In this document: piece after piece, positions 30,221 through 41,335 of the stretch
How positions within the stretch are numbered: position 1 is the stretch's first letter
Layout of the letters: every line of letters begins with the position of its first letter
DNA from: Rhynchopus sp. YZ270_cl-10
Taxonomy: Eukaryota; Euglenozoa; Diplonemea; Diplonemida; Diplonemidae
Assembly (NCBI GenBank): GCA_964035575.1
Contig: OZ037910.1
Span: 124,001 to 188,000 of the forward strand
Reading direction: 5' to 3'
Length of the DNA: 64,000 bases
Position numbers and translations under genes: made by a program
The notes under the pieces: model-generated
What the model was told of the DNA's origin: nothing
Databases searched by the model: none
What the model saw: only the letters and a program-made list of their open reading frames with translations

Positions 30221-32568
30221 CAGAGTGAATCTGGTGTCCACGAAGGCGTGCTTCTTGTTCAACATATCCTTCATCTTGGGCTCCGCCTTCTCGTCATGGA
30301 ACTGTGCGGCCTCCCCAGAGTCTTTGTCCTGCTCCGTTTTAGGCCGGTTTGTTGGACGCCAGGAGGATGGCGTGCGTATCTTGGGGAGCGAAGCGATTTT
30401 TCGTTTGAGTTCGTTCGCTACGGTAGTATTGCGCACCGCTGTGCCGACGTCTGCCGCCCGTTTCCACACATCATGGTAACTCTCCTTCACATCACGGGGC
30501 TTCACATATTTGTAGCGGACTTCCTCCGTTTTCCCAATTCTGGCGACGATTGCAAATTGATCGGGAAAGGGCACCTCCTTGCTGTCCTGTACTTCGACCT
30601 CACCCTTTGTGACTTTAATCATCGTCATTAAGTACTTCGGAACGATGTCAAAATCGTATGCCTGCAACACACCCACACAGTAGCTTTCATAGGAGTTGAA
30701 CGTGGGGGGGAGGGCTTCCCGAAAGCTTTTGGCTCGCCTGGGGACATCCGCTTCAAGATATGACCAAGGGTTTTCAGGAAGGTTGAAATAGAAAAGCTTC
30801 GCAGGTTGCACCTTAGCTGTGTTCTGCACCACACCCTTCAACCACTCATCTCGCTTAGGCTTGTTTTTAAGAAATGTACCCTCATAGGTACTTTTGAGGC
30901 GGCTCAGAAGGCAGTAGGTGAACTTGTCCTCCTCGTCAAGCGACTTCTTAATCGCATCCAGACTCATTATATCCTTCCATACTTCGATGTTTGTGGTGGC
31001 GGTGGCAAGGCAGGCAGCAAGGTCTCGTCCTTTGGACGCTGCTCCTTTAGGCGTATGAAGTTTGAGGTTGTAGCGGTACTTAGGCACGTCGTACTTTTCT
31101 TCGCTGAGCCCGCGCTCCACTTTATCGTCGGTTAATGCCCAACGCAGTTCGATGTTGCATTTTGAGTCATTTCCTTTGTGAGATTTGACCATTCTGATGT
31201 GCACAGAGTCGAGCTCATGCTTGGAGAATATGTCGCCACCCCTCACTCCTTCGCAGAAGGCCTCCGTCACGCCCGTTGCTGTGAAGAACGCGAATTCACC
31301 TGGCACCATGCCTTTGTTTCCGCATTCGACACCGACAAACAATTTGCTGACCAGTGTCGCTTTTTTATCCTTCTCAATAGCGTCGCACCACTGCATCATC
31401 TCCGTGTGTACTGTACCCCACAGCTTGGCATCAGCCAACGTTGGGTTTTGCATGATCATCAAACCACTCAGTTCGCGACCCTTGGTAGGCGAACAGTCGT
31501 GATACCATTCGAAGTGTTCGTTCTCCTCGTTGTTGATGTACTTCACTCGCAAGTTCATAGGGTACGCGGGATAGTTCTCCAAAAAGTGTATCAAACCCAA
31601 CCCAGAAAACTCACGGCCACCCACCTCTTGCAACTGGGCAGACGCAAGCTTTCCCTTCACCAACAGTACAACGTAAAGGTGCATCAGCTGCACTCTGTTC
31701 AGTTTTCGAAAATACCCCAACACAGCCTCCTCATGTTTCTGCATTGTATCCCAGATGCTGTCGGGGGAACATGCTTTCTTTGCTGAGGGTAGTAGAGATA
31801 GGATGTGTGAGAAGTGTGTAGCATACCTTTGTCTCTTGCTTTCTCTTTCTCTTGTTTAACGCGTCTCGGCTTCTGGTAAGCGACCGGGAGACAGATCTCC
31901 CACGTCTTCTGAGTGCGAGATCTGTCTTCGAGGATCTCGGTCATGGCGGTATACATTTTTTTTGCGGCGTCAACGTTAAACTTCTTCGTCGTCGAATTTG
32001 TGGTGGTGCCGTTTAACTTCTTCCACATATTGTCGCCGCCGGGGTCTCCAGGCTCTTCCATTTTTTTGAAGAACTGTTCCCTTCTGGCTCTGATTTGGTC
32101 GTCAGAGTCCTTCACCCACAGCTTCCTGCAGAGTTGACTAATTGACTCGTTTGTCTCCTTCTTGCACTCAAATTTGGACGTCTTCCATTTGTAGTAGTTC
32201 TTGCAACAGACAACCAGATCAGGTATGTATTCCTCCTTCAATTCACTGTCAGACAGTGTCTTGAAGACCCACTTCGCTCTGGACTCCAACATTGCCTGCA
32301 CTACCCACGACTTCGCCTTACCCACAGCGCATGTCAACACATTCTCGTAATAGGTTTTCATGTCCTTCTTGTGCTGCTCCACATAGGAGGACGGTTTGAG
32401 CTCTTCGAGCGAGGGGTTCTTTGTCCGGACAAACTGCGGGACTCCCCACTCCACGGGGTCATCATCATGGTCGCTATCTTCACTGTCCGCTTCCTCTGTC
32501 ACCTCTGCAGCTAGATCTCTACTCGGAGCTGTGACGCCTTCATCAGGCACAACGAAACCTCCACTCAT
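28577..32568 (-). CDS. Large two-exon protein of unknown function with C-terminal 76-residue tandem repeats
   Basis: Exon 1 is 32568-31827 and exon 2 is 31782-28577, joined by AAAG|GTATGC and CCTCAG|CAAAG over a 44-bp intron. The alternative acceptor ACAG|CATCTGG (28 bases further downstream) breaks the frame. The product is 1,315 residues. The N-terminus is acidic (EEADSEDSDHDDD). The middle 700 residues are mixed alpha/beta with no family I recognise; segments such as LIHFLENYPAYPMNLRV and VGVECGNKGMVPGEFAFF look like globular protein. The C-terminal third is the 76-residue repeat, predicted helical. The stop codon lies inside the last repeat, where the other units have CAG (Gln). No signal peptide or membrane segment is evident. 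Confidence 0.7.
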
Positions 32569-33489
32569 AGGTGTGGGAGGAAGAGAAGGTAAGGGAAGGA
32601 GAAGGTGGCGAGTTCATATCTGTGAAGAGTGGTGGTGCTGAGGAAACGTCGCAGAAACAAAATCCGCAAACCCGTGACGAAAATTTTCAAAATTAAATAG
32701 GTAGTGCCGATGCACTAGCAGTTTGGGCAAGCTAGACGGCGCTGGTTATGATCATCAGCACGGTCAGCACCATAGACAATTGGAATGAGTATTAACACGG
32801 GAGAGGCAGGGGAGAAAACAGACTGTCCAGTCAGTGTGGGTTTACTTAGTGTTCCAGTTCGGTACCCAGCTGGTTCTGGAGGGGTGGGGGTGCTTTCTTT
32901 TTACAATACGAAGTTCCGTTCTTGTCACAACAAGCGTCTTTTTAGTTCTTTTTCATGGATAGAGAACACGCGCCGAAGTTTTTGTCTTTTTGTCTTTTTG
33001 TTTTTTTTTTCCCCCCGTAGTTTCGACAATCACCTGTCCGAGGACGGGTTCTGTACACAAAGTCGCCCAAAGGCTAATGAATTTCAAAGGTATAGATGCA
33101 GATCATCCTCAAACCCAAAGAAATTTCTTTTACGTTTTTGTAAATAAAAATCAACACATGGCCGCTGTTTACTCCGCAGTGTATGTAACAAGGGGGGGGG
33201 CGGATGAAGTGCCAGAGCAGTGAAAAAAATTTCACGCACATAGGAATGTAACAAGGGTTTTTTTTCTCTTTTTTCTTTTTTTTTGAAAAATTGTTGGAGT
33301 AGTGCAGTTGCCTGGTTGTGTTGCCACAGTTGTGCAATCTCCACTGTCTTTTTCCAGGCCTAAAGCTAAATAGGGGGGTCCGGGAGGCCAAATGTCCAAA
33401 AAGGGAGCAAATAAAGGGGGGGAATTGGGGGTACGTTTTTGGGCTCCAAAAGCCTCCATATTTGCATTTTTGAGCTCAACCCAGTCTAC
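32569..33489. other. Intergenic region, no gene seen
   Basis: A/T-tract-rich DNA with homopolymer runs near 33000 and 33260-33290. I see no gene on either strand. A poly(T)-gaaaaattgttggagtagtg segment near 33280-33310 distantly resembles the SINE-like family at 39953. Confidence 0.45.
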
Positions 33490-34198
33490 GGTGGGGTCAA
33501 TATGAAAAAATGGACAAAATTTTAGTGACTTAAATTTTCGCAAAATATGAACCCATACTCGTAAACAAGGGTCATTTTCAGGAAAATTCTGACATTTGGA
33601 AGCAATTTTTCTCCTGAAAATCAGTGGGTTTTCAGCCCCAAAACATACCGCGATTGGAATTTCCGGAATCCGTCCGCGCTGTGGTGGGGTCACTTTGCCG
33701 AAATGGCCAATTTTTTGGTTTTGGTCAAAATCCATGTGGGTAAAGAGGGCCAATGTAAATCCCACAACCAGATTTTCTCTCCCTGATCCTGACGTCTTGC
33801 ATGAAAATGCGCGAAAACACCGGCATTTGCATTTCCGGAATTCGTCCGTTCTGTGGTGGGGTCAATTTGCCGAAATGGACAAGTTCTTGGTTTTGGTCAA
33901 AACCCGTCAGTGTAAGGTAAAGGGGGCAAGTGTTTGCCTGTAGAAACTGGAAGGGAACAGGCAGCGCCGCAGGCGCACGGTAACCAACTTTTTTTTTTTT
34001 TTCCTTTTCTTTTTTCTCCTCTTTCTTTTGACTTTCCGAGCCAATTGCGTTCCACGGCGGGCACTATGTGGTGGTCTTACTCAACAATATTAGAACTTCT
34101 GGTTTCTTAATGAAATCCCCGTACTGCAAAAAAAAAAACGTTCCTACCAAAACCCCCAAAAATCCCGGGATGAGGGATGGACTTTAGCGCGAGCCCTG
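33490..34198. repeat. Long dispersed repeat, copy 1 (about 0.7 kb)
   Basis: Nearly identical to 38395-39113, from the ttagtgacttaaattttcgc region to the shared right end gggatggactttagcgcg. Both contain two internal copies of a sub-repeat of about 70 bp (gcatttgcatttccgg ... gtggtggggtcaatttgcc) and an internal palindrome gcgccgcaggcgc. Flanks differ, so this is a dispersed element and not part of a larger recent duplication. No coding capacity is recognised. Confidence 0.88.
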
Positions 34199-34898
34199 GT
34201 GCCGCCGCAGGCGGCTTTTTTTTTTTCCAAACCATCCCAAAAAGGCTGTTTTTCGACGATTTGACACTCGATCTTTTCATATATTTTTTTTACGGTCACT
34301 TTAGTCACCAAACTTACCCCCTAAGTAGCCTGCGGCCTTCGTGCAAATAAAGGGGGGGAACCAGTACTTTTTCTTCGTGCAAATAAAGGGGGGGAACTCA
34401 TTTTCAAAAATGTCGGGAGAAAGGAGGCGATTTAGCTTTTGGCCTGTCTTATTCTTTTTCCTTTTTTTTTTTTTTTTTTTTTTTGCGCTGACACAACTTT
34501 TCAACTTTTTACAACCGACGTTGCACAAAACACACACAGAACGCATGCTCAGGATAGATAGGCACACAGGTGTTGAGATGACATGAAGAAGCCACTCAGC
34601 CTGCGGTCTCCCATGAGAGCAGGGAAAATAATAACAAAAACAGGTGTGTCATGTTTGGGAAGAAATCAAGATGAGCTGAATAGGCATCACATGAAGTCTG
34701 ACATGACTTTTTAAAACAGAAGAAAAACGCTTTGAAAAGAAAAAGAACAAGAGACACAAACACATAGTAACAAAAAATGGTGCCTCTGCTACTGTGCCTG
34801 ACTTCGGGTTTTTATGTGCCTTGTTTACTCAGTGGATCTGTGAGCACGCACTCTTGATCGAGCTGCTGCTGTTGCTGTTGGGAATCGCCTCCTGCTTC
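34199..34898. other. Intergenic region with homopolymer runs and a short duplicated tract
   Basis: No gene seen. The tract ttcgtgcaaataaaggggg occurs twice in tandem (about 34338 and 34375). Poly(T) runs lie at 34208-34216 and 34461-34484. A gccgccgcaggcggc palindrome lies at 34201-34215. Confidence 0.45.
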
Positions 34899-35156
34899 TC
34901 AGCAGGAGCCAGCATCCATCACCCAGACACGTAGGAGACTCAAGGCGAGGGACATGCCATCCTCCACTGGGGTGTTCGCAAGCCACTCGTCGCTCTCCCC
35001 CAGAAGCTCGCCGTTGTCCATTCGTAGAGAATAAAGAAGGCCCTGCGGGTACTCCAACTCCGAAGCAGCGCGTTGAGAGAGCGACTCCACCGTATCATCC
35101 TCCTCCACATCAACGAGCGCTCCGTTCCTCTTCTCGCACGAAACATAGACCTGCAT
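34899..35156 (-). CDS. Ubiquitin-like small protein without C-terminal Gly-Gly
   Basis: An ORF of 85 residues from the ATG at 35156. It aligns over its length with ubiquitin: MQVYVSCEKRNGALVDVEED corresponds to the first beta hairpin, DTVESLSQRAASEL to the helix, GLLYSLRMDNGELLG to the strand and loop containing the KQLEDG region, and DGMSLALSLLRVW to the final strand. Ubiquitin's RLRGG tail is replaced by RVWVMDAGSC, so conjugation through the usual di-glycine is not expected. The beta-grasp fold call is by eye from pattern and length. It may be the final exon or the whole of a small gene; a GG|GTGATG sequence near the end could be a donor. Confidence 0.55.
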   Translation of the reverse strand: MQVYVSCEKRNGALVDVEEDDTVESLSQRAASELEYPQGLLYSLRMDNGELLGESDEWLANTPVEDGMSLALSLLRVWVMDAGSC

Positions 35157-36222
35157 TGTGGTAGGTGTAAAGAAAGAATATCTGAAAATGTGTTTTTTGT
35201 GTGTCAAATTGGGGGTGCCAAATGAATATTATGTACCACACCACCCCACCTTTTTTTGTTTTGTTGCCCGACCCGAAGTCACTCGAAACCGATTCGAGGG
35301 GGGTTGTGGCACCTGTGGGGGCTCAAATTGTGTAGAACTCAAAAAAAAGTGCTCTGGAACGATTGGGGGTGGTAGGGTTTATAAATCGACCCACATCAAA
35401 AACAACAAAAAATCAAATGAAAGTGCATCTGAAGGAAACGGTCTGTTTTGTGGGATCTTCCCTTCAACACCTGGCGTTGCTCTGCGTCGTAAAAATACAT
35501 TCATGAAAAACCCCCACATGCTTTCATCTGTTTTTTTTTTTTTTTTTTTTTTTGAAAACTTGGTTGTTTTAGTGTAGACACCCGAAGATGAACTCCACTA
35601 TACTACACGCTTCTATGTAATGCCCGAATTTTTTTTTTTTAAATCACATGATGACCGCAATAGTACGACATGTGCCACTCCACCAGTTGTAAAACTGGTG
35701 TCTGAGCAACACACAAAGGGTGCATGTGGTTTACGTGAGCAATATGACCTGGTGGTATCACCATCTAAAAAAGGTACTATTTGACTTCAGACTACTATCA
35801 CAGGATGGCAGCCGCAAGTTTTCTTTCACCACCATGCGGGAAGACATTGAAAAGAGACAATTCTTGGTTAATATGATTGAAAGTCACGCGTACTTAGCCA
35901 CCTCACACAGTAGTGGCAAGAGAGGTTGAAAGCGCAAATGAAAGTGAAGTTATTAATGCAGGCACCGTCCGACTGACCCACGTACCGGAATGAATAAAAC
36001 GAGAAAAAAAGAAAAAGAAAAATTTGACAGATGAACATGCCTCACTCACACACTCACTCACACACATCTAAAAAAGGAACCCAGAGACACCACATAGAAA
36101 TATGGCCTCATCGATGCTGCTTTCTTCTCTCTTTGTCTTTGACCTGTTTGGGTATAGGCAGCATCCCAGAAAAACCCCCATTTTTAGCTTATGTTACCTA
36201 CCCCTTAGCCCCACCTCTCTGT
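35157..36222. other. Intergenic region with SINE-like repeat fragments
   Basis: No supported gene. A poly(T)-gaaaacttggttgt...acacccgaagatg repeat lies at about 35530-35600; read on the minus strand it is a short unit with an A-tail, and it recurs at 39323 and 39953. A partial copy of the gtgaagttattaatgcagg repeat lies near 35943-35990. Small plus-strand ORFs here (for example 35720-35929) have no visible support. Confidence 0.5.
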
Positions 36223-37668
36223 TCACATCATCATCGCTCTCCTCTTATTGTTCTCAGCTGCCCGCACTGTGAACTCCTCGTACATACGGCAGTGCTGCAC
36301 ATCTTGCTTTGAGAGCGTCACGTGGTCAAGTTTACGAAGGGGTACGCGTCCTTGGAAGACCGAAGAGATGAGGTACAGAACATGTGCCTTGTACGACCCT
36401 GAAGCTGAGTTCTCTAAGGGATTGTTCCATAGCGTGAGCGAGTGCAGGGTGGTGAGCCCCGCCAGCTTCTTCACTTCTTCGTACGAAGAGATGTTGTTTG
36501 AGTGCAGGTACAACACCTGCAGTGGCAGCTCCGACAGCTCCTTCGGCAACGTCGTGATGCAGTTGCACCCCAAATCAAGAAACGTTAAATGCAGGACACT
36601 GTGCCGCACCAACATCTTCATCGCCCTGGTTAAGAGAGAGACATCCGTGAACTGGTTATTGCTCAGCTTCACTGCGTTCGTTACATAGCGTGGATGCGAA
36701 GGCTGTGCGGTGTTCGCGCTTCCTCCACTGCAGACCGGCAGGAGCAATGCCATTTCCTCCTTCATCTCCTCCATCCCTTTGTCGTTTTTATCCCATTGGT
36801 ATGCGGCCTCACCTTCCTTTGTTTTCGCTCGGACCATGACGACACCGTCACCTTCCTCTGTTGCAGCATTGTTGAGTTCTTCTCGAGGTACATCTACTGG
36901 CTTTGCCGTCACCGCCACAGGGGTCTTCGGAGGTACCCTAGGACGGAACTTCACCCCCGACCTCGGCTCTGTCGCAAACAGCTCCTTTAATTGCGACAAC
37001 TCTTTGAAAGAAAAATCCAGCGCAGGTCGTCGCAATGTCTCTGTTGCCACCGCTTCCGGTGGCAGCTCTCTTCGGGTCGGTGGGGACGGCACCAACACAC
37101 CACTACTCCTCGGGGATATTGCCAACAACGCCTGCGACGGGGGCCCGTACGTACTGTTTTGCGGCCTCGGCTTTGCTACTGGAATGGCTCGGTTCAGAAA
37201 GTGTTGCCGTCTTGGGGAGGAGAGGGTCGGTGCGGCGGCCGTTTTTTGACTACGCAGATGCGGTGCAAGAGACTGCCAGCCTTGACCAAGAGATCGAAGG
37301 GATTGTCCTGTAGGGAGGGATGTGGCGAGTTCAGGAAGCACCCCACCACGGGATCTGTGGATGCAGATGATGTCGCCTGATTCGGGGGAGAGGGTCAAAC
37401 GGTCGAGCAGCTCGACCCCTTTGTACGTCCACTGGACCACCCCTTCACCCCCGCTGCCTCCACTCACAATATTGCAGGTCAACGTCCCCGGGCAGTACCA
37501 TTTGAACACCCTATGCAGCTCGCGAAGCACTGCCAGACGCCCGCTCGCACTCTGGAGCCCTTCCATGCAGACGTTTTCTGAGGCAAGGCTGCTGAAGCCC
37601 TCAAGGCTCTGTGTCTTAAGGAGACTCGCGTAGCCTTCTACCTTGCGTTCGAGGCTGCCGTAGTCCAT
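36223..37668 (-). CDS. Leucine-rich-repeat protein, LRRC51-like
   Basis: I chose the ATG at 37668 (MDYGSLERKVEGYASLL) over the longer frame because the upstream 36 residues are low-complexity; this gives 481 residues. The N-terminal 120 residues look like a compact alpha/beta domain (YCPGTLTCNIVSGGSG, then VVQWTYKGVELLDRLTL), possibly an NTF2-like fold. A disordered basic/Pro-rich middle follows. The C-terminal 150 residues contain leucine-rich repeats (LHLTFLDLGCNCITTLP, LQVLYLHSNNISSYEEV, LHSLTLWNNPLEN) and a cap with LRKLDHVTLSKQDVQ, a layout typical of LRRC51 and related ciliary LRR proteins. A flagellar role is inference from that similarity. No introns were needed. Confidence 0.75.
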   Translation of the reverse strand: MDYGSLERKVEGYASLLKTQSLEGFSSLASENVCMEGLQSASGRLAVLRELHRVFKWYCPGTLTCNIVSGGSGGEGVVQWTYKGVELLDRLTLSPESGDIICIHRSRGGVLPELATSLPTGQSLRSLGQGWQSLAPHLRSQKTAAAPTLSSPRRQHFLNRAIPVAKPRPQNSTYGPPSQALLAISPRSSGVLVPSPPTRRELPPEAVATETLRRPALDFSFKELSQLKELFATEPRSGVKFRPRVPPKTPVAVTAKPVDVPREELNNAATEEGDGVVMVRAKTKEGEAAYQWDKNDKGMEEMKEEMALLLPVCSGGSANTAQPSHPRYVTNAVKLSNNQFTDVSLLTRAMKMLVRHSVLHLTFLDLGCNCITTLPKELSELPLQVLYLHSNNISSYEEVKKLAGLTTLHSLTLWNNPLENSASGSYKAHVLYLISSVFQGRVPLRKLDHVTLSKQDVQHCRMYEEFTVRAAENNKRRAMMM

Positions 37669-37887
37669 TTTGTAACGGTAGGGGGTTAAAGAGGAATTGT
37701 GGTGGTTATAGGGTTCTGTTGAGGATGGGGTGTGTGTATGACAATAGGTGGTATATGTCTCAGAATATAGTCCCAAGATGGGGTGTGTGTGTGCTGGAAG
37801 GAGTATTTCGGGTAAATCCCGTGTCTTGTTGTGGAGGGTCTTGGGTGCCCATAAGGAGCGTTATTGGAGAGCTTCGTGAGAGAGAGA

Positions 37888-38220
37888 AAAAAAAGTGAAG
37901 GTATTAATGCAGGCACCTCCGACTGACCCACGTACGATGCCAGCCATCCGGATGAAAGCACAAGTACCCTGCGGCCAACAACAGAAGATGTAAAAAGGAA
38001 ACCTAATGACTGGCCCGTACCGTAAGAGAACGAGGGAAAAAAAACCCCCCTCAAATAAACTGTGGTTGTTGATGCAGGCACACCTCCGACTGACCCACAT
38101 TGGATGCCAGCCGGATGAAAGCACAATAAAGTGAAGTTGATAGTGCAAAACGCCCTCTGGGACGCAGGGCACTGACACTCCGCGGGGTTATCGAACCCCC
38201 TGAGTGTTGCGCATGGGAGT
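37888..38220. repeat. SINE-like composite repeats (two sub-families in tandem)
   Basis: Three adjacent units. At about 37890-37985 and 38068-38125 a unit contains gatgcaggcac...ctgactgacccac...gatgccag...ggatgaaagcac. At about 38128-38215 a second type contains gaagttgatagtgcaaaacg and a conserved hairpin, acactccgcggggttatcg paired with aaccccctgagtgt. The two sub-families share a gtgaagttnataNtgca head. They recur at 39230, 40500, 40935, 41035, 42680, 46290 and 46365. On the minus strand the hairpin loop reads GGTTCGATAACC, close to a tRNA B box, but no complete tRNA fold is present. Confidence 0.7.
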
Positions 38221-38394
38221 GGTTTACAGGGAAGTTGTAAGGACAATAAAAGCAGTGGTCGCGCTAATTATGGGAAAAAATGGGGAAAAAATGGATTTCG
38301 GGTACGGAAAAACGTTCCTAGAAAAGGTTAGCTGGGGAGGCCCGGAAACCCCGTTTTGTGGCATTTCCGGGCCAATCCCGGCTTGTGGTGGGGT

Positions 38395-39113
38395 ATATAC
38401 GGAAAAATGGACAAAGTTTTAGTAACTTAAATTTTCGCAAAATATGAACCCATACTCGTAAACAAGGGTCATTTTCAGGAAAATTCGGAAAATTCCGAGA
38501 TTTGGAAGCAATTTTTCTCCTGAAAATCAGTGGGTTTTCAGCCTCAAAACATACCGCGATTGGAATTTCCGGAATCCGTCCGCGCTGTGGTGGGGTCACT
38601 TTGCCGAAATGGCCAATTTTTTGGTTTTGCCATGTGGGTAAAGAGGGCCAATGTAAATCCCACAACCAGATTTTCTCTCCCTGATCCTGACGTCTTGCAA
38701 CATGAAAATGCGCGAAAACACCGGCATTTGCATTTCCGGAATTCGTCCGTTCTGTGGTGGGGTCAATTTGCCGAAATGGACAAGTTCTTGGTTTTGGTCA
38801 AAACCCGTCAGTGTAAGGTAAAGGGGGCAAGTGTTTGCCTGTAGAAACTGGAAGGGAACAGGCAGCGCCGCAGGCGCACGGTAACCAACTTTTTTTTTTC
38901 ACTTTTTTTTTTCTCCTCTTTCTTTTGACTTTCCGAGCCAATTGCGTTCCACGGCGGGGTCACATGTATATGCAAGTCCACTATGTGGTGGTCTTACTCA
39001 ACAATATTAGAACTTCTGGTTTCTTAATGAAATCCCCGTACTGCAAAAAAAAAACGTTCCTACCAAAACCCCCAAAAATCCCGGGATGAGGGATGGACTT
39101 TAGCGCGAGCCCT
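38395..39113. repeat. Long dispersed repeat, copy 2 (about 0.7 kb)
   Basis: Partner of 33490-34198, with a few small indels (for example an extra cacatgtatatgcaagtc near 38961). It carries the same pair of 70-bp sub-repeats at about 38565-38630 and 38720-38800, plus one more diverged sub-repeat just upstream at about 38355-38420. Confidence 0.88.
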
Positions 39114-39393
39114 GAATAAAAGGGCAGATTTTTTTTTTTTTTTCGTGTGAATCGTCACTCTTTTTTTTGAAGGGGATGAAATATGTGGGAATTTTGTAGG
39201 GAAAATGGGTCGGATAGGGATAGGGGGTTTAAAAGGTGAAGCTAGTGAAAACGCCTCTGGGACGCAGGCACTGACACTCCGCGGGGAAAGGTGGGTAGAA
39301 CTGCCCCCACCTTTTTTTATTTTTGAAAACTTGGTTGTATTAGTGTATACACCCGAGGGCTGAGCGCTACAATCATCCACACAGAAAAAAATG

Positions 39394-39432
<39 letters not shown>

Positions 39433-40489
39433 GCGGAAATTCATTTCTTCTTTTCCTTTTTTTTTCTTTAGCTGCGTCGACAATCGCATAATGACCTCCA
39501 CCTTAAGTGTGGAAATATTGGTTCGTTGTTGTGGTGCTCCTGGTGGCGACAATTCTCTCTTTTTCATTGTTGGAAAACAATCAGAAGAGGAACGGGGAGA
39601 GGGGGAGAGAGAGGAGAATGAAAACAAACCTCATGTATGTCTGTGTCGCTACCTTAGCACACAGTACGTCCCCCTTTTTTAGACAACTCGCAATAAACTT
39701 TTTTTCTTGGTCCGCAGCGAGCCGATTCCTCTAGTCATGCCACAGAAATACAGTACCCCCTGGTCTTATCTTCCTACCCTAGGTTTCCTCCCACTCCGAG
39801 TCGGGAACTTTTCCTTGGCCATTTTTTTTCTCTCTCTTTTTTTGTGTTTTTTTTTATATCATGTATGACCGGCTTTTTCCTGGGCTAATTTTGTCCATTT
39901 TGTTTTGCATCTGGAAAGACTCAAAACCCCTTCATTTATTTCTTTTTTTTTTTTGAAAACTTGGTTGTATTAGTGTAGACACCCGAGGATGAACTCCACT
40001 CTCACTTTTTTGTTGTTGTCATCCTTCACCCCCATTCCTTCGGACGAGGACATGCTTTCAACAGCCTAATTAACGCCAAACCAACAAGGGTCTAAGGAAC
40101 ACATTCACTCATGCACGGGTTTGCGGGTTTGCGGGTTTGCGGGTTTGCGGGTTTGCCCTCACACAGTATGCTTTGTTGCGGAACGCACCCGCAAGGTTGG
40201 TTACATCAAGACACCTGTCAGGTAAACCTGTAAACCCTTGCGGATTAACGGCTTTTGCGCCCGACGTACAGGCTCCAAAGAAGCGTGGCGCTATCGCGAT
40301 GGAACCCGCTGGGACACAAATCGCACACAACTTGCCCTCAACTTTTCCTTCTTTTTTTGCTTTTTTTTTTTTCCCATTTTTTTTTTTTTTGTGTGTAACC
40401 TCCCTCTCTTGTCTCTCTCTGGGGGAAGCTCTCTCCACAGGATACCTGTAGTATGGAAATACAACAAGCATCCTAACGACAGAAAAGTG
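39114..40489. other. Intergenic region with SINE-like copies and a short 8-bp tandem repeat
   Basis: No gene recognised. Two copies of the poly(T)-gaaaacttggttgtattag unit occur at about 39318-39365 and 39943-40000, and a truncated hairpin repeat at about 39230-39290. A perfect 8-bp tandem repeat (gggtttgc, five units) lies at about 40118-40156. Several poly(T) runs of 20-35 bases occur, as at 39396-39430. Confidence 0.5.
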
Positions 40490-41120
40490 TAATAAATAAA
40501 AAGAGAAGTCGAAAAGTGCAAAACGCCTCACCGTTCATCGGCAGACGCACTGTTTCTCCGTGGGTTATCGAACCCCCAGAGAACACTTCATTGGTATGCA
40601 CACGGAGGGAAAAAAAGGGACACTTCATAACTTTGCCCAATAAATTTTTCCATAACGGAAGTGTGTCTTGACACACACAACCCCTTTGCACAACAGCAAA
40701 ACATCCTACACGGCGGACTGTGGACTAGTCATTGGGACTACCAGTACTATGACCACTAGTAGTAGTGCTACTCGTCCAAATGACCGTAGTGTGGTACGAC
40801 TAGTGCTACACACACCTTGAACGACATTAAGCAATAAACATCAATGAAGTGAGAAGGAGGGAGGAGGGGGAGGGAGTTTTGTATTCAAAAGAATGGCAGG
40901 GGGTTGGCAAAAAAGAAAAAGAAGAAAAAGAGAGAAAGTGAAGTTATTAATGCAGGCACCTCCTGCTAACCCAGCTGATGCCAGCTGGATGAAAGCACAG
41001 TACCCTGCTGCCAACAGTCACCGAAAAAGAGAGAAAGTGAAGTTGACAGCTGCAAAAAACGTCCTCGGGGCTGCAGGCACCTACACTCCCGTAGGGCTAT
41101 CGAACCAAGGAGTGTTGCAC
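40490..41120. repeat. Cluster of SINE-like hairpin repeats
   Basis: Three copies of the dispersed repeat family: about 40503-40600 (gaagtcgaaaagtgcaaaac with hairpin gtgggttatcgaaccccc), about 40935-41015 (gaagttattaatgcaggcac type) and about 41035-41115 (gaagttgacagctgcaaaaa with hairpin actcccgtagggctatcg). They are less alike than the copies at 38130 and 46370, so the family is older than its best-preserved members. They lie just downstream of the Cys-rich gene (minus strand). Confidence 0.65.
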
Positions 41121-41335
41121 ACAGAAACAAAATATTATAAGATTGGACATATAGCCTCTCTCTGCTCAGTCTCTTAATAGCTTTTTGGGGAGAGGAAGTT
41201 TTTGGTAAAAAAAAATACCAACATTTTTTTTTTACCCACCCCATTCCCCAACCCCACCTGACAAAACCACCCCTTTTCACTCTACCCACAATATTTTTTT
41301 TCCCCGTTCTGTTTTCAACCACCACCACCACCCAC

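Noticed and set aside
33232-33765. ORF of 177 codons within the 0.7-kb repeat, with a similar frame near 38318-38665
   Set aside because: The apparent conservation follows from the DNA repeat. The frame is broken differently in the second copy and carries no domain signal.
38128-38215. Possible tRNA gene, because of a GGTTCGATAACC loop
   Set aside because: No acceptor stem, D arm or anticodon arm can be drawn around it, and the T-arm geometry is off by one base. It is better treated as a SINE-like hairpin.
40118-40156. gggtttgc repeats as interstitial telomere sequence
   Set aside because: Only five 8-bp units, not the expected TTAGGG-type repeat, and within ordinary intergenic DNA.
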